This document shows, piece by piece, positions 8,097 to 13,946 of a DNA stretch of 13,946 bases. The translations under genes were made by a program, and so were the position numbers. Under the pieces are notes generated by a model. The model was given only the letters and a program-made list of their open reading frames with translations. It was not told the origin of the DNA and searched no databases. The first letter of the stretch is position 1; each line of letters opens with the position of its first letter. Source of the stretch: Bacteroidota bacterium (GTDB taxonomy: Bacteria; Bacteroidota; Bacteroidia; 2-12-FULL-35-15); NCBI GenBank assembly GCA_023251855.1, contig JAHEYA010000019.1, positions 1-13,946 of the forward strand. The letters are read 5' to 3'.

Positions 8097-9074
8097 ATGG
8101 AAGAACAGGCATTTTACAACCGGATCGGGTTAAATGATTTGCAACAGGCAGTTAACAGTGTTAAACAAGAGGTCAGCAAAATAATTGTTGGGCAGGATGA
8201 AATGATAGAACTGCTTATTGCAGCCATACTTGCAGATGGGCACGTATTAATTGAAGGAGTACCAGGAGTTGCTAAAACGTTGACTGCTAAGTTGCTTTCA
8301 AGAACGTTGTCAGTTGGATTTTCCAGGATACAATTCACTCCTGATCTAATGCCTTCAGATATTATAGGTACAAGTATTTTTAATTTAAAAACATCAGAGT
8401 TTGAATTTAAAAAAGGACCATTGTTCTCTAATGTTGTATTAATTGATGAGATCAATCGTGCACCTGCAAAAACACAATCAGCATTGTTTGAGGCAATGGA
8501 AGAGCGACAGATCACAGTTGACGGAACAACTTATCCTCTAACAGCACCATTTATTGTTTTAGCTACACAAAATCCAATTGAGCATGAGGGTACATATCGC
8601 TTGCCGGAAGCACAGCTCGATCGTTTTATTTTTAAGATCGAGGTAGATTATCCTTCTCTTGAAAATGAAACTAAAATTATTTCGGAATATCATTCAAGAA
8701 AAAATATGGTGGATGTAAATAGCGTCCATGCGGTTTTAAATGCGTCATCTATAAAGGACTTCAGGGAGAAAGTAAGTTCTTTACACATTGATACTAATTT
8801 GATCTCATATATAGCAAATATTGTAAATCAAACCAGGAATAATTCTTCTTTGTATTTAGGGGCTTCACCGCGTGCATCGCTTGCAATACTATCGACTTCA
8901 AAGGCAATTGCTGCAATGAAAGGCAGAGACTTTGTTACACCTGATGATATAAAATTTGTTGCCACACCAGTATTAAAACATAGGATAATATTGACTCCTG
9001 AAAAAGAAATGGAGGGAATCACTTCTAAACAAGTGATCAACCAGATTATTGAAAAGATTGAAATTCCCAGGTAA
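8097..9074 (+). CDS. MoxR family AAA+ ATPase
   Basis: This is a 325-residue cytosolic ATPase of standard MoxR length. All catalytic elements are present: Walker A GVPGVAKT (54-61, with the Ala usual in MoxR), Walker B VVLIDE (113-118), sensor 1 ATQNP (156-160), the LPEAQLDRF block (169-177) and sensor 2 GASPRAS (255-261). The C-terminal lid domain is complete. MoxR proteins act as ATP-driven chaperones that remodel or activate partner proteins, often ones with von Willebrand A-like folds such as DUF58 proteins. Here the DUF58 gene follows at 23 bp and membrane partners lie upstream. No BatA or BatB gene is present, which separates this locus from the aerotolerance operon. The start ATG at 8097 has an A-rich leader and agrees with family alignments from memory. 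Confidence 0.96.
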   Translation: MEEQAFYNRIGLNDLQQAVNSVKQEVSKIIVGQDEMIELLIAAILADGHVLIEGVPGVAKTLTAKLLSRTLSVGFSRIQFTPDLMPSDIIGTSIFNLKTSEFEFKKGPLFSNVVLIDEINRAPAKTQSALFEAMEERQITVDGTTYPLTAPFIVLATQNPIEHEGTYRLPEAQLDRFIFKIEVDYPSLENETKIISEYHSRKNMVDVNSVHAVLNASSIKDFREKVSSLHIDTNLISYIANIVNQTRNNSSLYLGASPRASLAILSTSKAIAAMKGRDFVTPDDIKFVATPVLKHRIILTPEKEMEGITSKQVINQIIEKIEIPR

Positions 9075-9097
9075 TTGATGTAGATGTAACTATTGAA

Positions 9098-10432
9098 ATG
9101 AAAGCAATGATCAAGTCTTTGTACTTTGCAAACCTGCTATACTATATTGTTGCAGGGGAGGTTATATTTTTGATTTTTGGTTTTTTCTTTTCTCTTATTG
9201 CTCCTTTTGCAGAATATGGTTTGCTTTTTATTTTTCTGTTTTTGTTAGTTGACATTATCATTGTTTATTCTAATAAAAATGGCATTTTCGGAAGACGTAA
9301 TACCTTAGATAAATTATCAAATGGGGATGATAATTTCATACAAATTTTTATTGAAAACCATTATTTATTTCCAGTCAGAATAACAGTAATTGATGAAATA
9401 CCATTTCAGTTTCAAGCGCGTGATACAGAATTTAGTTTAACAATTGAGCCTGGGAAAAATAAAACAATAGAGTATATGGTTCATCCGGTTAAACGGGGAG
9501 AATACAGTTTTGGAGCTTTAAATATTTTTGTGGGAAGTCCTATAGGATTAATACAAAAGAGATATTGTTTTTCACAGGAAATGATGATTCCCGTTTATCC
9601 ATCATTTCTGCAAATGCGCCAATATGAATTATTGGCTATTTCTAATCACTTAACAGATTCGGGAATAAAAAAAATACGAAGAATTGGGAGCAATGCAGAA
9701 TTCGATCAGATTAAAGAATATGTTTCAGGAGATGATTTCAGAACAATAAACTGGAAAGCTACTGCCAGAAAAAATAAGTTGATGACCAATCAATATCAGG
9801 ATGAAAAATCACAACAGGTATATTCTGTCATTGATATGGGAAGGGTAATGAAAATGCCCTTTGAGGGTTTGAGTTTACTGGATTATGCGATCAACACAAG
9901 TCTTGTAATTTCCAATATCGCAATGCACAAACAGGACAAAGCAGGGATTATAACTTTTTCACATAGGGTGCAATCTGTTTTGCCTGCTGAACGAAGAAAT
10001 GCGCAATTGCAAAAAATACTGGAATTGCTGTACAATCAAAGAACCGGTTATCTGGAAAGTGATTTCGAAAAATTAGTTACAACAATAAAAACAAAAATTA
10101 ATCAACGTAGCTTAATTCTGCTTTATACTAATTTTGAAAGCCTTTCAGGTTTGCACCGACAATTAAAATATCTCAGGAGATTGGCTAAAGATCATTTGTT
10201 GGTTGTACTTTTTTTTGAGAATACAGAGCTTAAAATAGTTGTGGATAAGCCGGCAGTAACAACTGAAGATGTTTATAATAAAACCATAGCAGAAAAATTT
10301 GTCTATGAAAAAAAATTAATTGTGAAAGAGCTTGAAAAATATGGTATTCATAGCATTTTAACAGACCCTAAAAAACTTTCGGTGAATACCATCAATAAAT
10401 ATTTAGAGTTGAAAGCAAGAGGGTTAATTTAG
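9098..10432 (+). CDS. DUF58 domain-containing protein (MoxR partner)
   Basis: This 444-residue protein starts with two membrane helices (about 15-37 and 40-58). A beta-rich middle region (80-170) contains GEYSFGALNIFVGSPIGLI, a pattern common ahead of DUF58. The DUF58 core (about 200-285) is textbook: EFDQIKEYVSGDDFRTINWKATARKNKLM, followed by VIDMGRVM. The domain is a von Willebrand A-like fold, but the metal-binding DxSxS motif is replaced by D-M-G-R-V, as I recall for this subfamily. The C-terminal part continues the fold with SLILLYTNFES. DUF58 proteins are the usual partners and probable substrates of MoxR ATPases. The first Met is taken as the start, although Met4 is equally possible. 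The gene closes the tight part of the operon. Confidence 0.93.
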   Translation: MKAMIKSLYFANLLYYIVAGEVIFLIFGFFFSLIAPFAEYGLLFIFLFLLVDIIIVYSNKNGIFGRRNTLDKLSNGDDNFIQIFIENHYLFPVRITVIDEIPFQFQARDTEFSLTIEPGKNKTIEYMVHPVKRGEYSFGALNIFVGSPIGLIQKRYCFSQEMMIPVYPSFLQMRQYELLAISNHLTDSGIKKIRRIGSNAEFDQIKEYVSGDDFRTINWKATARKNKLMTNQYQDEKSQQVYSVIDMGRVMKMPFEGLSLLDYAINTSLVISNIAMHKQDKAGIITFSHRVQSVLPAERRNAQLQKILELLYNQRTGYLESDFEKLVTTIKTKINQRSLILLYTNFESLSGLHRQLKYLRRLAKDHLLVVLFFENTELKIVVDKPAVTTEDVYNKTIAEKFVYEKKLIVKELEKYGIHSILTDPKKLSVNTINKYLELKARGLI

Positions 10433-10484
10433 ACTTGAGATATGAAATTTGAGAGGTTATTCGGAAAGAGTTGCCAAATAAAAA

Positions 10485-10964
10485 ATGGACGAAGAAATTA
10501 AATCAAAGAAAAAACTTACACCTCAGCAAGCCTTAGATAAAGCTCAGAGGTCTTGCGCTTACCAGGAACGTTGTCAGCAGGAAATGCGTGATAAGTTATA
10601 TGAATGGGGCTTGTACCGCGATGTAGTAGAAAATATTATTGCCAATTTAATAACAGACAATTTTTTGAATGAAGAACGTTTTGCAAAAGCCTTTGCAGGA
10701 GGAAAATTCAGAATAAAAAAATGGGGAAAAGTAAAAATTAAAATAGAATTAAAAAAAAGGCATATCTCTGATTACTGTATCAAAAGAGCGATGGAAGAAA
10801 TCAACGACAAAGACTACACACAAACTTTAAAACAGATAATAACTAAAAAATCGAGAGAAATTAAAGGGGGGGAAATTCTGGTACGCAACTATAAAATAGC
10901 ACAATATGCCATTTCCAGAGGATTCGAAGGCGATTTAGTGTGGGATGTTTTAAGAGAGAAATAA
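10485..10964 (+). CDS. recX: RecX family regulatory protein
   Basis: This protein has 159 residues, a normal RecX length. It is all-helical with the three-tandem-repeat layout of the family: CQQEMRDKLYEWGL (30-43) in repeat one, LITDNFLNEERFAKAFAGGKFRIKKWGKVKIKIELKKRHIS (55-95) in repeat two, and a C-terminal third repeat ending ISRGFEGDLVWDVL. RecX binds along RecA filaments and limits RecA recombinase activity in bacteria where it has been studied. recA is not in the window, so this gene is uncoupled from its partner here. It follows the DUF58 gene by 52 bp with no clear terminator between them and could be transcribed with the MoxR module, or from its own promoter that I cannot see. It ends just before a palindromic repeat. 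Confidence 0.9.
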   Translation: MDEEIKSKKKLTPQQALDKAQRSCAYQERCQQEMRDKLYEWGLYRDVVENIIANLITDNFLNEERFAKAFAGGKFRIKKWGKVKIKIELKKRHISDYCIKRAMEEINDKDYTQTLKQIITKKSREIKGGEILVRNYKIAQYAISRGFEGDLVWDVLREK

Positions 10965-10967
10965 AAA

Positions 10968-11000
10968 GCCCCTCTCTTCATCTCTCCCCTAAGGGGAGAG
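10968..11000. repeat. GC-rich palindromic repeat copy 1, possible bidirectional terminator
   Basis: The unit is a gcccctctc arm, a short spacer, and a perfect hairpin with stem ctctcccc (10982-10989) and ggggagag (10993-11000) around a TAA loop. It lies between the converging ends of recX and the unrecognised minus-strand gene. On the minus strand a short T-run (10962-10967) follows the element, so it may end transcription of that gene; on the plus strand no T-run follows. The same unit occurs at 12676-12708 and, inverted, at 12774-12804. Confidence 0.65.
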
Positions 11001-11017
11001 GTTGCACTTAAAAAAAA

Positions 11018-11521
11018 TTAATGAGTCCGTTTGTGTGCCGGGGATGGGCTTATCAACCCACTGTCCTGCAACACAGGCAATGCTTCTTGTTTATAAAGAA
11101 CAGGAATAATTTTCCGTAACACCTTTCCTTCAGGTCCTTCAAAATAGATTACTAATCGGGGAAATGAAAATTTAGGAGTTTTAAAATAAACAGATCTGAT
11201 TTTATTACGGGATACAGTTGGTGTACTACTGCTTAAAAAGCCTTCTTTAAGACGAATAAATGAAATGAACAACAAAAAAAGTGCTCCGTAATTTATGGGT
11301 TGTTTAAAAAATTCAACACCGTAATGAGATACTGATATTACATTATAAAGGAATAAAAAAGCAAAAAATAAATAATTCAAAACACTTGCTATTCCCCACT
11401 GTTCACCAAGTTCATGTTCCAAAGGAATTCGTGTTACCTCCTTACTATTAATAATGAATATAATATGGTCAGTAATGTGACAATATTCTTTTTTATTAAT
11501 CCTAAAATAGTTCGTTTGCAT
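11018..11521 (-). CDS. Hypothetical two-helix membrane protein, possible PH-like fold
   Basis: I do not recognise this 167-residue protein. A polar N-terminal region (MQTNYFRINKKEY..., about 1-45) is followed by two hydrophobic segments at about 46-66 and 78-93. A C-terminal basic, strand-rich part follows, with SRNKIRSVYFKTPKFSFPRLVIYFEGPEGKVLRKIIPVL. A strand-rich domain flanking a helical hairpin is the layout of bacterial PH-domain (YdbT-like) proteins, which I offer as a guess. The frame stays open to an ATG at 11602, but that would overlap the prfB promoter and start codon. The internal Met at 11521 is better because a TAnnTTTG element lies just upstream of it, and the added 27 residues are Lys/Cys-rich and unlike a protein start. 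The gene is divergent from prfB. Confidence 0.7.
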   Translation of the reverse strand: MQTNYFRINKKEYCHITDHIIFIINSKEVTRIPLEHELGEQWGIASVLNYLFFAFLFLYNVISVSHYGVEFFKQPINYGALFLLFISFIRLKEGFLSSSTPTVSRNKIRSVYFKTPKFSFPRLVIYFEGPEGKVLRKIIPVLYKQEALPVLQDSGLISPSPAHKRTH

Positions 11522-11532
11522 TTTTCTTTTCG

Positions 11533-11540
11533 CAAAAATA
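11533..11540 (-). promoter_or_regulatory. Candidate -7 element for the minus-strand membrane protein gene
   Basis: The minus strand reads TATTTTTG, an exact TAnnTTTG match, with 11 bases between it and the chosen ATG (complement of 11519-11521). It supports that start over the upstream ATG at 11602, which would lie outside the transcript. No TTG is found at the -33 position. Confidence 0.45.
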
Positions 11541-11552
11541 CATTGAAATTTC

Positions 11553-11580
11553 TTTGCACTCGTATTAATTATTAACTTTG
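11553..11580 (+). promoter_or_regulatory. Candidate prfB promoter (TTTG / TAACTTTG)
   Basis: TTTG at 11553-11556 and TAACTTTG at 11573-11580 match the -33 and -7 elements of Bacteroidota promoters, with a 16-base spacer slightly shorter than usual. The ATG of prfB begins only four bases after the -7 element. Transcription would therefore start at or very near the start codon, implying a leaderless or nearly leaderless message. Confidence 0.5.
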
Positions 11581-11584
11581 CCCT

Positions 11585-12674
11585 ATGATTACAACTGACC
11601 AACTAAAAGACCTTCGGGAGCGCACGGATGCGTTAAGGGGGCATCTTTGACCTCGATAAAAAATTGCTGGAAATAGCCGAAGAAGAAGAAAGAGCGCTTG
11701 ATCCTAACTTTTGGGATAACCCTAAAAAGGCGGAAGAACTTCTTAAACAAACCAAGATTAAAAAAGATTGGACAAAGTCATATGCTGCTTTATCAAGCAG
11801 TATGGATGATCTTGCCCTATTGTACGATTTTTATAAACTAGGTGAAACTACCGAAGATGATGTAGAGCAACAGTTTCAGGGCACATTAAAAATGCTGGAA
11901 GAAATTGAATTTAAAAATATGCTGAGTGGTAAAGAGGATATTTTAAGTTGTGTGATACAGATTAATGCTGGAGCTGGTGGTACTGAGAGCTGCGATTGGG
12001 CTGAAATGCTGATGCGGATGTATATGATGTGGGGTAATAAAAAAGGGTATAAAATAATTGAAACGGACCGTACGAATGGGGATGCAGCCGGAATAAAATC
12101 TGTAACTCTTGAATTTGTTGGGGATTATGCTTTCGGATATTTAAAAGGAGAAAATGGTGTACACCGCTTGGTACGCATCTCTCCATTCGATTCCAATGCA
12201 AAACGCCATACTTCTTTTGCATCTGTATATGCATACCCTTTGATTGATGATACTATTGAAATAGATGTGAATCCGGGTGATATTGAATTTGAAACATTTC
12301 GGGCCGGTGGTGCCGGAGGACAAAATGTAAACAAGGTAGAAACTGCAGTACGCTTATATCACAAGCCTTCAGGTATTATCATAAAAAATCAGGAATCACG
12401 TTCTCAATTACAAAATAAAGAGAATGCGATTAAACTTTTAAAATCTCAATTGTTTGAAATTGAGTTGCGTAAACAGCGCGAGGCGATTGATAAAATAGAA
12501 GGAAATAAAAAGAAGATAGAGTGGGGTTCACAAATTCGTAACTATGTTTTTCAACCGTATAAGTTAATTAAAGACATCCGTACAAATTATGAAACTTCAA
12601 ATGTACAAGCAGTAATGGATGGGGATCTGGATGCTTTTATTAAATCGTATTTGATGGAGTATGGTAGCAATTAA
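11585..12674 (+). CDS. prfB: Peptide chain release factor 2, with programmed +1 frameshift
   Basis: RF2 reads UGA and UAA stop codons and triggers peptide release. Translation starts at the ATG at 11585 and gives 21 residues (MITTDQLKDLRERTDALRGHL) before an in-frame TGA at 11648-11650. A +1 shift that skips T11648 continues as DLDKKLLEIAEEEE and yields about 362 residues, normal for RF2. The N-terminal residues before the shift match RF2 proteins (compare IQDLTERSDVLRGYLD in E. coli), which proves that the frame is continuous. Key motifs are the stop-codon-reading SPF (about 199-201), RHTSFASVYAYP, and the catalytic GGQ within RAGGAGGQNVNK (244-246). Ala precedes the GGA as in most bacteria. 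The TGA stop makes expression self-regulating: low RF2 favours the shift. A palindromic repeat follows the TAA stop. Confidence 0.97.
11636..11651 (+). promoter_or_regulatory. prfB programmed frameshift site
   Basis: The site has an internal Shine-Dalgarno-like AGGGGG (11636-11641), a three-base spacer CAT, and the slippery CTT-TGA-C (11645-11651). Spacing and content equal the E. coli prfB site (AGGGGG, three bases, CTTTGAC). Pairing of AGGGGG with the 16S rRNA tail stimulates the shift of the peptidyl-tRNA from CTT to TTT while TGA is read slowly. The following C makes TGA a poor stop signal. Confidence 0.96.
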
Positions 12675-12675
12675 G

Positions 12676-12708
12676 CCTCACCCCTTTCCCCTCTCCAAAG
12701 GAGAGGGG
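12676..12708. repeat. GC-rich palindromic repeat copy 2, downstream of prfB
   Basis: A CCTCACCCC arm leads to a perfect 9-bp hairpin, cccctctcc (12688-12696) and ggagagggg (12700-12708), around an AAA loop. It begins immediately after the prfB stop codon. No T-run follows, so it is not a classical intrinsic terminator, although it may protect the 3' end of the message. It is of the same family as the copies at 10968 and 12774. Confidence 0.65.
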
Positions 12709-12737
12709 TATAGCTCACAAATTTAAATTTTCAATTA

Positions 12738-13145
12738 ATGAAAAAAGCGAAAACGAATACTCCGCTCATTGCTCTCTCCCCTCCGGGGAGAGCCGGAGAG
12801 GGGCTTATAATCTACCACAAACCCAATTGTTCCACAAGTCTTAAAGCACGGAGTGTTTTGTTAGAAAAGAAGGTTAAATTTGAAACCATAGAATACTTAA
12901 AAACGCCTCCCACCCCAAAAGAAATTAAAACTCTTTTGAAGATGCTTGATATGAAGGCCGAAGCGATTGTTCGTAAAAAGGAATCTTTGTTCAAAGAAAA
13001 ATTTGCAGACAAAAAAATAACGGAAGCACAGTGGCTAAAAATTCTTTCTGAAAATCCCATTTTAATTGAACGACCGATTATTGTGAAAGGAAACAAAGCA
13101 ATTATTGGAAGACCACCTGAGACTGTGTTTGAGTTTTTGAAATAA
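12738..13145 (+). CDS. ArsC-family arsenate reductase-like protein with repeat-derived N-terminus
   Basis: This 135-residue protein has a thioredoxin-fold ArsC/YfgD domain from about residue 24 to the end. The catalytic cysteine is C31 in YHKPNCSTS. The three arginines of glutaredoxin-dependent arsenate reductases are kept as R79 (IVRK), R112 (ERPI) and R125 (IGRP), with spacings of 48, 33 and 13 residues that are close to E. coli ArsC (C12, R60, R94, R107). This supports oxidoreductase activity on arsenate or a related small substrate, but no ars gene is nearby, so the substrate is open. Family members normally start one or two residues before IIYHKP. Here the ATG lies 23 residues earlier, and residues 12-22 (ALSPPGRAGEG) are encoded by a palindromic repeat that has kept the frame. 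No other ATG, GTG or TTG lies between. Confidence 0.88.
   Translation: MKKAKTNTPLIALSPPGRAGEGLIIYHKPNCSTSLKARSVLLEKKVKFETIEYLKTPPTPKEIKTLLKMLDMKAEAIVRKKESLFKEKFADKKITEAQWLKILSENPILIERPIIVKGNKAIIGRPPETVFEFLK
12774..12804. repeat. GC-rich palindromic repeat copy 3, inside the ArsC-like coding frame
   Basis: The hairpin has stem ctctcccc (12774-12781) and ggggagag (12785-12792) around TCC, followed by the arm gagaggggc (12796-12804). Its reverse complement has the same layout as copy 1 (gcccctctc arm, short spacer, hairpin), so it is the inverted orientation. It sits within codons 12-23 of the ArsC-like gene without breaking the frame and would form a strong hairpin about 35 bases into the message. 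Confidence 0.75.
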
Positions 13146-13215
13146 TAGGCTGAATATCTGTTAATTAAGGTTAATTCCCTCTTTCGGAGACTCCCATCTA
13201 ATAACTAATTATTAT

Positions 13216-13223
13216 TATATTTG
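13216..13223 (+). promoter_or_regulatory. Candidate -7 element of the yidC promoter
   Basis: TATATTTG matches the Bacteroidota TAnnTTTG element exactly and lies 33 bases before the yidC start codon. Upstream a TTTC at 13182 is the nearest -33-like sequence, but it is too distant (about 30 bases), so only the -7 half is supported. A 12-bp perfect palindrome, cctttataaagg (13230-13241), lies between this element and the ATG, in the predicted leader. Confidence 0.45.
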
Positions 13224-13256
13224 CGCCCGCCTTTATAAAGGTTTACTTTAATTTAT

Positions 13257-13946
13257 ATGGATAAAAATTCAATTTTCGGTCTGCTATTAATTGCTGGAAT
13301 TTTAATTGGTTGGATGTTCCTTTCAAAACCATCTGCACAAGAACTTGCAAGACAGCAAGAACAACATGATTCTATTCTCAATCTGGAGCAAATAAAACAA
13401 AAAGCAACTGTTCCTCTTGCAACAAATTCAGCAAACGGAAGTAATCTTGGTAAGGCCGGTTCAGTTGATTCTACAGTTGCAAACAGAGATTCTTTAAAAT
13501 TATCATTACATAAAAAAATGTATGGTGATTTTGCTTCATCAGCTATTGGCGAAAACAAAATTATTACCCTTGAAAATGAGGTAATGAAATTAAATGTGTA
13601 TACAAAAGGTGGTCGCATCGCTTCCGCAGAATTAAAAAACTACAAAACATTTGATAACAAACCATTGGTATTGTTTGATGCTGACTCTTCTGCTCAAAGT
13701 ATTAGTCTACTGCTTAATTCAGGTGTTTCTTCAACAGATTCATTATTTTTTGAACCTCAGCAAAGTGGTTTCACAGTAACTGGAACAAACTCTAAAAGCC
13801 TTGCTATGCGTTTGTATGCAGGCAGTAAGTCAAAATATATTGAATATGTTTATACCTTGACGGGAAATGAATACATGATGGGTTTCCGCATAAATACTGT
13901 TGGAATACAAAATAGTATTGCACCTAACGCAACTGCTCTAACGCTG
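13257..13946 (+). CDS. yidC: Membrane protein insertase YidC, N-terminal part
   Basis: The first 230 residues of YidC/Oxa1-type insertase are in the window, and the rest lies beyond the right edge. YidC inserts proteins into the inner membrane, alone or with SecYEG. The start MDKNSIFGLLLIAGILIGWMFLS gives the N-terminal membrane helix (about 5-22), followed by a Gln/Ala-rich linker (25-90). The large periplasmic beta domain begins at about residue 100 with ITLENEVMKLNVYTKGGRIASAELKNYKTFDNKPLVLF, a highly typical YidC stretch, and continues with GNEYMMGFRINTVG. The conserved insertase helices are not in the window. The start ATG at 13257 lies 33 bases after a TAnnTTTG element. The gene is monocistronic as far as visible. 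Confidence 0.93.
   Translation, partial: MDKNSIFGLLLIAGILIGWMFLSKPSAQELARQQEQHDSILNLEQIKQKATVPLATNSANGSNLGKAGSVDSTVANRDSLKLSLHKKMYGDFASSAIGENKIITLENEVMKLNVYTKGGRIASAELKNYKTFDNKPLVLFDADSSAQSISLLLNSGVSSTDSLFFEPQQSGFTVTGTNSKSLAMRLYAGSKSKYIEYVYTLTGNEYMMGFRINTVGIQNSIAPNATALTL

Noticed and set aside
8114..8515. 133-codon open frame on the minus strand within moxR
   Set aside because: It lies entirely opposite the well-supported MoxR coding sequence and has no recognisable protein features.
10433..10454. Direct repeat-like acttgaga / atttgaga between DUF58 and recX
   Set aside because: Eight bases with mismatch in AT-rich DNA is expected by chance.
11522..11602. N-terminal extension of the minus-strand membrane protein to an ATG at 11602
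   Set aside because: It would overlap the prfB start and promoter, and a -7 element at 11533-11540 favours the start at 11521.
11664..12674. prfB as a shorter gene starting from TTG at 11664
   Set aside because: The upstream 21 codons match RF2 N-termini and are joined by a canonical frameshift site, so the TTG is internal.
12676..12708. Intrinsic terminator for prfB
   Set aside because: The hairpin is strong but no T-run follows on the plus strand, so it is listed as a repeat only.
12812..13096. 94-codon minus-strand frame opposite the ArsC-like gene
   Set aside because: It is a shadow of a conserved gene whose catalytic residues are all accounted for on the plus strand.
12738..13145. Arsenic-resistance locus
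   Set aside because: Only a single ArsC-family gene is present; no ArsR, ArsB/Acr3 or other ars gene lies nearby.
13253..13618. 121-codon open frame on the minus strand opposite yidC
   Set aside because: It is antisense to a clear YidC N-terminus; its Cys/Ser-rich composition is typical of a shadow frame.

Overview
The window looks like a chromosomal segment from a member of the Bacteroidota, probably outside the gut Bacteroides. The evidence is low GC content, A-rich leaders in place of Shine-Dalgarno sites before most genes, several copies of the TAnnTTTG -7 promoter element, and gene families and intergenic repeats typical of that phylum. I see no phage, transposase, CRISPR, rRNA or tRNA gene. 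Two genes run off the edges: a secreted protein on the left (minus strand) and yidC on the right (plus strand).

Left part (1-3303): the 5' end of a secreted protein gene, possibly an M43-type metalloprotease; a gene-free stretch of about 465 bp holding a large imperfect inverted-repeat element; a full-length DUF255/YyaL-type thioredoxin-like protein on the minus strand; and a small three-helix membrane protein of unknown function.

Central part (3305-10432) is the main feature. An RDD-family membrane protein is divergent from a tightly packed plus-strand run: SpoIIM/DUF95 membrane protein, unrecognised six-helix membrane protein, DUF4129 protein, DUF4350 protein, MoxR AAA+ ATPase and DUF58 protein. 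Gaps are at most 23 bp and two junctions overlap. Five partners surrounding one ATPase suggests a membrane-associated MoxR chaperone system. It lacks the BatA/BatB von Willebrand proteins of the better-known aerotolerance operons. From memory, mycobacteria carry a similar set near moxR2, so the set seems conserved across phyla although its role is unknown. A recX gene follows 52 bp downstream and may be co-transcribed.

Right part (10965-13946): an unrecognised two-helix membrane protein on the minus strand, divergent from prfB. The prfB gene needs a programmed +1 frameshift at an in-frame TGA. Next come an ArsC-family reductase and the start of yidC. Three copies of one short GC-rich palindromic repeat lie in this part. 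Two are between genes; the third lies inside the ArsC-like reading frame and encodes part of its N-terminus.

The items most worth following up are the MoxR/DUF58/DUF4129/DUF4350/SpoIIM/RDD module, the repeat-derived N-terminus of the ArsC-like protein, and the prfB frameshift site with its very short predicted leader.
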